A stretch of 64,000 bases of DNA, taken from NCBI RefSeq assembly GCF_048007105.1, contig NZ_CP180352.1, positions 1,240,001 to 1,304,000 of the forward strand. Reading direction: 5' to 3'. Of this stretch, positions 60,701 to 64,000 are shown in pieces (positions within the stretch are counted from its first letter, which is position 1; the number at the start of each line of letters is the position of its first letter). Source of the stretch: Minwuia sp048007105. GTDB taxonomy: Bacteria > Pseudomonadota > Alphaproteobacteria > Minwuiales > Minwuiaceae. The position numbers and the translations under genes were made by a program. The notes under the pieces were generated by a model. The model made no database searches. It was given only the letters and a program-made list of their open reading frames with translations, and was not told the origin of the DNA.

Positions 60701-60974
60701 CGCCCAGATCGCCGCGCAGCCGGTCGTCGCCGGACCCGCCGGCGAGGAAATCGTCACCCTCCCCGCCGCGGAGCACGTCGTCGCTCAGACCGCCGAAGAT
60801 CAGGTCATCGCCGCCCTGGCCCAGAAGCGAATCCGCGCCGTCGGCGCCGGACAGCGTGTCACTGCCATCGCCGCCGCGGAGCGTATCGGACTCGTCAGCG
60901 CCCCGCAGCAACGCATCCGTCGCCGTCAGGCCGGCAATGACATCCTGCTGGCCGTCTGTGATCCGGTCGGACAT
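57774..60974 (-). CDS. RTX calcium-binding repeat protein (type I secreted)
   Basis: A 1066-residue acidic protein built mainly of GGxGxDxLx calcium-binding nonapeptides, starting by residue 30 and grouped in blocks. Four interruptions carry the serralysin-type C-terminal module, DVFVLTDNYGANVIQDFTIGEDLIDVSALAG and three weaker copies with the same DF-G-D-ID core. No N-terminal signal, protease, lipase or adhesin domain is recognisable. The last residues, ATPDQFTEDDFIF, suit an uncleaved C-terminal type I secretion signal. No ABC/MFP/TolC exporter genes are nearby. A surface or matrix role is likely, but unproven. Confidence 0.88.
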   Translation of the reverse strand: MSDRITDGQQDVIAGLTATDALLRGADESDTLRGGDGSDTLSGADGADSLLGQGGDDLIFGGLSDDVLRGGEGDDFLAGGSGDDRLRGDLGDDTLFGGFGDDQLTDSGGNDALFGEAGDDVIRPGAGSDSAYGGDGRDRISGGDENDFLYGGLGDDFVQGEDGDDWIRGGGGADALNGDDGDDTVFGDEGGDSLQGGGGGDALFGGADADLLLGEADADRLEGGDGDDTLLGGGGADAILGGDGDDVAEGGDDGDTLVGGDGDDRLSGQAGADTIDGGHGADSLFGGGGDDAMDGGLGDDTLQGGEGDDILDTGGAGRNLAEGGGGNDTLLSGRGFDTLHGDAGNDSIDGGSGRDVIFGGTGNDLLIGSSERWPINDDDLIFGGDGDDTLIGGDEDDTMNGGAGRDVFVLTDNYGANVIQDFTIGEDLIDVSALAGFADIGISNTEDGALLSVGSKKTLLSGVDAALLDDSIFVYAQNHPGSEAVAHGGDGNDLIEGGDAAELLSGLGGDDTIMAGAGDDIVKGGDGRKLLDGGAGDDRLLGGDSFDTLIGGGGSDTLNGGRFPDTFVIPADGEPVVIEDFVEWSDRILFAGDIGDGARVEILLDLTVSADATVLLDGHHVATLPDYGREWLNSGNFPDLELEPHQQLTGADGNDGFVGGTGRDTLAGGGGHDTLEGATGDDSLTGDAGSDWLDGGAGSDRLFGGDGSDRLFGGVHGLPEAGDNYLDGGAGDDGLHGGDGVDSLIGGAGNDTLDGGSGADDLTGGAGADLFVIDTVERGPDLITDFRIGEDLIDLGGLATAFSDLQITADLGDTFIALGGEEVVRLMGVDGGDVTAEMFVDLIDDSPAVSGTDGDDLLEGGADNESLFGGPGDDTLSGGGGFDTLSGGAGFDIADYSGQDSSAIHNRIDLSDGDVRTELQGNLFITDELSGIEGVTGSRNDDHILGDDGANRLFGGSGGMDQIFGGAGDDTLGGDGFDTRLTGGEGADVFVASRQFETTIDVRDFEDGTDRIDLSELHGAAFDRLSFIQSGSRVDILLNDPDFGATRVVRVREATPDQFTEDDFIF

Positions 60975-61106
60975 CGGGGTCCCTTGTCACGCCCGCGCCG
61001 CGCATTCGCAACGCGCATTCTGCGCGCTTGCACACCGCCTCGCACAATAAGCTAGACTAATGACTACACGTTTTCGATGTATTTGTTCTTGTTAGAGCAA
61101 GCAATT

Positions 61107-61124
61107 GTGGCATTCAGATGCCAC
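61107..61124. promoter_or_regulatory. Hairpin/dyad upstream of the glyoxalase-like gene
   Basis: GTGGCAT-TCAG-ATGCCAC, perfect seven-pair dyad, 21 bases before the next gene's ATG and in the AT-richer divergent region shared with the RTX gene. Possible operator or leader stem. Confidence 0.35.
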
Positions 61125-61145
61125 GCCGGCATAGGGGAGGGGCCG

Positions 61146-61601
61146 ATGATCGACATCAACGGCATGGCGCATCTGGTGGTGACCGTGAACAAGTGGGCGG
61201 AGGCGACCGCGTTCTACAAGAAGCTGCTGCCGGAAATGGGCATGAAGCTGGTCTTCGACGGGGACGAGTTCTGCTACCACGTCGGCGCGCGGACGGCGAT
61301 CGGGCTGAACCGCGCCGCGCCGGAACATGCGGGCGAGACCTTCGACCAGACCCGCGTCGGCCTGCATCACTTCTGCCTCAGGGCGCGAAGCCGCGAGGAC
61401 ATCGACCGCACGGCCGAACTGGTCAAGGAAGCCGGCGGCGCCATCGTCCGCGGCCCGATGGAGGGGGCATGGGCGCCGGGCTACTACTACGTGCTGTTCG
61501 AGGATCCGGACGGACTCCGCTTCGAGGTCAATCATGTTCCCGGACAGGGTGTGCTGAAGGAGGGCCTCGGCAAGATCGACAGCGGCGGCGACTACAGCTA
61601 G
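61146..61601 (+). CDS. VOC superfamily (glyoxalase/extradiol dioxygenase-like) protein
   Basis: A 151-residue vicinal-oxygen-chelate protein with two beta-alpha-beta-beta-beta units. INGMAHLVVTVNKWAEATAFYKKLLPEMGMKL begins the first; VGLHHFCLRARSREDIDRTAELVKEAGG and YYYVLFEDPDGLRFEVNHVPG the second, with metal-binding His and Glu positions. Activity could be lactoylglutathione lyase, ring-cleavage or isomerase. The ATG at 61146 has GGGGAGGGG upstream. Divergent from the RTX gene. Confidence 0.85.
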   Translation: MIDINGMAHLVVTVNKWAEATAFYKKLLPEMGMKLVFDGDEFCYHVGARTAIGLNRAAPEHAGETFDQTRVGLHHFCLRARSREDIDRTAELVKEAGGAIVRGPMEGAWAPGYYYVLFEDPDGLRFEVNHVPGQGVLKEGLGKIDSGGDYS

Positions 61602-61611
61602 GCCGCGCGCG

Positions 61612-62040
61612 TCAGCGCATCAGGACCGCCTCCAGCCGCGCCCGCATCTCGTCGCCCAGCGGCGCGGCGCGGTTGTCGACGATGTAGACGACGACCGATT
61701 CGGCGGTGGCCAGGCAGACACCGTCGGAAAAGACACCGTGGCCGAGCGTGATCGATGTGCGGCCCAGCGCGGCGACGCCCGTGCCGATCTGCACGGTGCC
61801 GGGGTAGAAGGCCTGGGCGCGGAAGCGGATCGACAGGTTGCCGACCACGAAGCGCTGGCGCTCGTCATAGGCCGGCACGATGCCGGAGCGCATGAAGGGC
61901 ACGCGGCCACCCTCGACATAGCGCGCAAAGGCCACATTGTTCACGTGGCCCGTGGCGTCCATATCGCCGAAACGGATCGTGTCGTCCGCCCAGTGCGTAT
62001 AGATCTCGGGGTTGGTCGGGTCCGGCCGGTCATCGCTCAT
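61612..62040 (-). CDS. Acyl-CoA thioesterase (4HBT hotdog fold), paralogue of 32976-33416
   Basis: A 142-residue hotdog thioesterase. TIRFGDMDATGHVNNVAFARYVEGGRVPFM has the Asp and HVNN active-site turn. RVGRTSITLG-like GRTSITLGHGVFSDGVCLATAESVVVYI follows. It hydrolyses acyl-CoAs; it shares more than half its motif residues with the korAB-linked thioesterase, so the two are probably duplicates. Divergent from the deacetylase-like gene with 30 bases between start codons. Confidence 0.88.
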   Translation of the reverse strand: MSDDRPDPTNPEIYTHWADDTIRFGDMDATGHVNNVAFARYVEGGRVPFMRSGIVPAYDERQRFVVGNLSIRFRAQAFYPGTVQIGTGVAALGRTSITLGHGVFSDGVCLATAESVVVYIVDNRAAPLGDEMRARLEAVLMR

Positions 62041-62070
62041 GGCCGGGAGATTGAACAATTGCGGGGCGGG

Positions 62071-62835
62071 ATGAAAGAACTCGATGGCCTGAGGCGCGAA
62101 CTGGACCGCTGGGAAGCGGACGGACGCGCCGCCAACTTCTGGTGGCGCGACGACGATGCCGAGGCGCCGGACGCCCCCGTGATGCGCATGCTGGACCTGT
62201 CGGCGAGAACGGGCGCGCCCGTCTTCATTGCCGTAGTCCCGGCCCGCGCGGTGGATGCGCTCTCCGAGCCGATGATCGACTGTCCGACGGCGGTGCCGTT
62301 CCAGCACGGCTACGCCCATCGGGACCACTCGCCGGCCGATGTGAAGGGAAAGTGGGAACTGGGCCTGCACCGCGGCCGCGACGAGATCCTGGACGAGTTG
62401 CGGACCGGCTGGGCGCGGATGCAGGAGCTGTTCGGTCCGCGCTTCCAGCCCATGCTGGGACCGCCCTGGAACCGCATCGATGCCGGGCTCTATCCGGACC
62501 TGCCGGAGATTGGCTTCGAGATCCTGTCGACCTTCGCGCCGCGGCCGGCCCCCGAGCCCGTGCCGGGACTGCGTCAGATCAACGGCCATTGCGACATCAT
62601 CTCCTGGAAGCGCGACCGCAGCTTCATCGGCGCCGAGAAGACGTCGAACCGGCTGGTCGAGCATCTTCAGGCCCGCCGCGCCGGTCTGGTGGAGGACGAG
62701 CCGACCGGGCTGCTGACCCATGTCTGGATCAACGACGAGCCGGCCTGGCACGCCATCGAGGCGGTGATCGAGACCGTCAACGCCCACCCTGCCGGACGCT
62801 GGCTCGACCGCGCCGGGCTGGAGGCCTGTTCATGA
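62071..62835 (+). CDS. Polysaccharide-deacetylase-like protein
   Basis: A 254-residue protein resembling the NodB/polysaccharide deacetylase fold. NFWWRDDDAEAPDAPVMRMLDL carries a catalytic-like Asp pair and FQHGYAHRDH the HxxxH zinc ligands. MLGPPWNRIDAGLYPDL and QINGHCDIISWKR continue the pattern, and LLTHVWINDEPAWHAIEAVI is the C-terminal His. There is no signal peptide, so substrate and site are uncertain. ATG 62071 lies in the gap to the divergent thioesterase. Confidence 0.78.
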   Translation: MKELDGLRRELDRWEADGRAANFWWRDDDAEAPDAPVMRMLDLSARTGAPVFIAVVPARAVDALSEPMIDCPTAVPFQHGYAHRDHSPADVKGKWELGLHRGRDEILDELRTGWARMQELFGPRFQPMLGPPWNRIDAGLYPDLPEIGFEILSTFAPRPAPEPVPGLRQINGHCDIISWKRDRSFIGAEKTSNRLVEHLQARRAGLVEDEPTGLLTHVWINDEPAWHAIEAVIETVNAHPAGRWLDRAGLEACS

Positions 62836-62893
62836 GCCCGGGGCGGCGATAGGTTGCCGCCGGACCTGTAGTGGATCTTTGCAAGGTGATGTC

Positions 62894-63325
62894 ATGAGAG
62901 TTCCCGTTCTGCTGGCTGCGCTTGCCGCGCTGACCGCCTGCGAATCGTCGGCGGTCCGCACCATCGGCGGCCTGCTCGATTCGGATCGCGCGCGCCTGAA
63001 CACGCTGGAGGAATGCGCGGCCTTCAACGGCGCCGTCGCTGCCAACCTGACGACCTCGGTGAATGCGCGGGAAGCGGAAGTGGAACGCGCGCCGGAGTTC
63101 CGCAACAGCGCCGAAATCCTGTCCGACCGGGCGGTCAAGCTGCGTGTGAACGCTGGCGACGAGACCCGTCAGGAGGCCTTCGGCAAGACGTTCAGGAATG
63201 TCAGCGAACGGCAGCGCGAACTCGCCATCGGCATCAACGACCGCATCATCGCCGACGGCACCGGCGTGCTCGACAACCCGTGGGTCCGCGAACAACAGAC
63301 CGACTGCCGGAACCGGGGCGCTTGA
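62894..63325 (+). CDS. Predicted lipoprotein of unknown function
   Basis: A 143-residue protein. MRVPVLLAALAALTACESS is a type II signal with lipobox LTAC, so Cys16 is lipidated. The rest is helical and charged (SVNAREAEVERAPEFRNSAEILSDRAVKLR), with two more Cys (one near 38 and one near the end) that could pair in the periplasm. I do not recognise the family. AAGGTGAT precedes the ATG. The next gene's TTG overlaps its stop. Confidence 0.65.
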   Translation: MRVPVLLAALAALTACESSAVRTIGGLLDSDRARLNTLEECAAFNGAVAANLTTSVNAREAEVERAPEFRNSAEILSDRAVKLRVNAGDETRQEAFGKTFRNVSERQRELAIGINDRIIADGTGVLDNPWVREQQTDCRNRGA

Positions 63326-64000
63326 AGGACGCGCTATTCAGGCCCGGCACGGACGCCGACATCGATCAGGTCGCCGACCTGCTGCACCAGCACATGAACC
63401 GCAAGGTGCCGCCCGAGACCTTCCGGCGGCTGATGGACTACGGCTGGGCCGGAGAGAAGCCCCATGTGGGCATGGTCGTGGAGGCGGACGGCCAGATCGT
63501 CGGCTTCCACGGCAACGTGTACTCCACGCGGTTCCTGCCCGACGGCCCGCGCGTCTTCGGCAGCTTCACCTCGCTCTATATCCACCGGGACTGGCGGGGC
63601 GAGAATCTCGGTCTGCGGATGATGCAGACCTACGAGGCGCGCCCCGACATCACCTACACGGTCTTCGATCCGTCGAAGCGGGTGCATGCCATCCTCGAAC
63701 AGTGCGGTTTCCGGGACCTCGATCTGAACCGCTACGTCTGGCAGGCGGACGGCGTGCCCGGCGACATCGAGGTGATCGAGGACCCCGACCGGATCGCGCC
63801 GCGCGTCTCCGAGGAGGAACGCCGCTATCTGCACGATCACCGGGACATGAAGGCCTTTCCGGTGCTGCTGTCCGGGCCGGCGGGCGATGTGCTGAGCTTC
63901 TTCCTCCGGCAGGACCGGGGCGACAAGGGCTTTTGCCACGACCTGATCTACACCGGGGATCCGGCGAAGCTGGCTGCGATGATCGACGCCGCCGCGCCGC
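63322..64000 (+). CDS. GNAT-like acetyltransferase, 3' end beyond the window
   Basis: An open frame from TTG 63322 (overlapping the lipoprotein stop) that runs past the right edge, so at least 226 residues. ADIDQVADLLHQHMNRKVPPETFRRLMDYGW, IVGFHGNVYSTRF and SLYIHRDWRGENLGLRMMQTYEAR form the GNAT core with the R-G-x-x-L-G acetyl-CoA loop. FDPSKRVHAILEQCGFRDLDL is the later strand. The C-terminal region is additional and unrecognised. Resembles the N-acyltransferases that sit in exopolysaccharide or lipid operons, but no product is assigned. Confidence 0.7.
   Translation, partial: MKDALFRPGTDADIDQVADLLHQHMNRKVPPETFRRLMDYGWAGEKPHVGMVVEADGQIVGFHGNVYSTRFLPDGPRVFGSFTSLYIHRDWRGENLGLRMMQTYEARPDITYTVFDPSKRVHAILEQCGFRDLDLNRYVWQADGVPGDIEVIEDPDRIAPRVSEEERRYLHDHRDMKAFPVLLSGPAGDVLSFFLRQDRGDKGFCHDLIYTGDPAKLAAMIDAAAP

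Noticed and set aside
57921..61055. A 1044-codon open frame opposite the RTX gene
   Set aside because: Artifact of GC-rich GGxGxD codons: the antisense frame is rich in Ala/Val with no family signal, while the minus strand encodes a clear RTX protein.

Overview
The window is GC-rich and gene-dense. The gene content points to a free-living heterotrophic alphaproteobacterium, probably near Rhodospirillales. It has a eukaryotic-type ornithine decarboxylase beside speD/speE, many acyl-CoA enzymes (three enoyl-CoA hydratases, a biotin-dependent carboxyltransferase, SDRs), luciferase-like and Rieske/P450 oxygenases, and KorAB. The lineage is an inference from content; no ribosomal RNA is present to fix it.

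Layout. 0-8 kb: enoyl-CoA hydratase, FtsK translocase in an operon with a DapC-like aminotransferase, TypA/BipA GTPase, SHOCT protein. 8-19 kb: sarcosine-oxidase-like FAD enzyme, an AT-rich TIR/deoxyribosyltransferase-like insert, an SHMT-family enzyme divergent from a LysR regulator, a GNAT enzyme, the polyamine operon speD-speE-odc with a long leader, a DUF2332 protein and an HD-GYP protein. 19.3-22.1 kb: tRNA-Arg(CCG) followed by a restriction-modification cassette (C5 methyltransferase, NotI-family endonuclease, Vsr) of lower GC. 22-31.5 kb: acyl-CoA, transglutaminase-like, nucleoside hydrolase, PhyH, nitroreductase and UDG-like genes, then a Rieske/NTF2/ABM/P450 cluster. 31.5-33 kb: a second AT-rich insert with a membrane protein of unknown function. 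33-42 kb: korA-korB-thioesterase, a tiny GIY-YIG element, rluB-rsmD, dodecin, an MFS transporter, PmbA/TldD, a CysQ-like phosphatase. 42-47 kb: a STAS / metallo-hydrolase / CHASE2-PP2C signalling operon. 47-64 kb: acyl-CoA carboxylase, flavin monooxygenase, lactonase-like hydrolase, transporters, a frameshifted benE, a 1066-residue RTX protein and small enzymes.

Most notable observations. (1) A 396-bp element at 36516-36911 consists of a GIY-YIG nuclease gene between 31-bp perfect inverted repeats. The distal repeat encodes the protein's C-terminus, and the repeats share sequence with palindromic REP/REPIN-like doublets elsewhere in the window. This suggests a nuclease-REPIN system analogous to, but different from, RAYT transposases. 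(2) The speD-speE-odc operon has a predicted sigma70 promoter about 280 nt upstream of speD, with short upstream ORFs and stem-loops in the leader. This is a candidate polyamine-responsive attenuator. (3) Two AT-rich single-gene inserts and the NotI-type R-M cassette look like acquired defence cargo.
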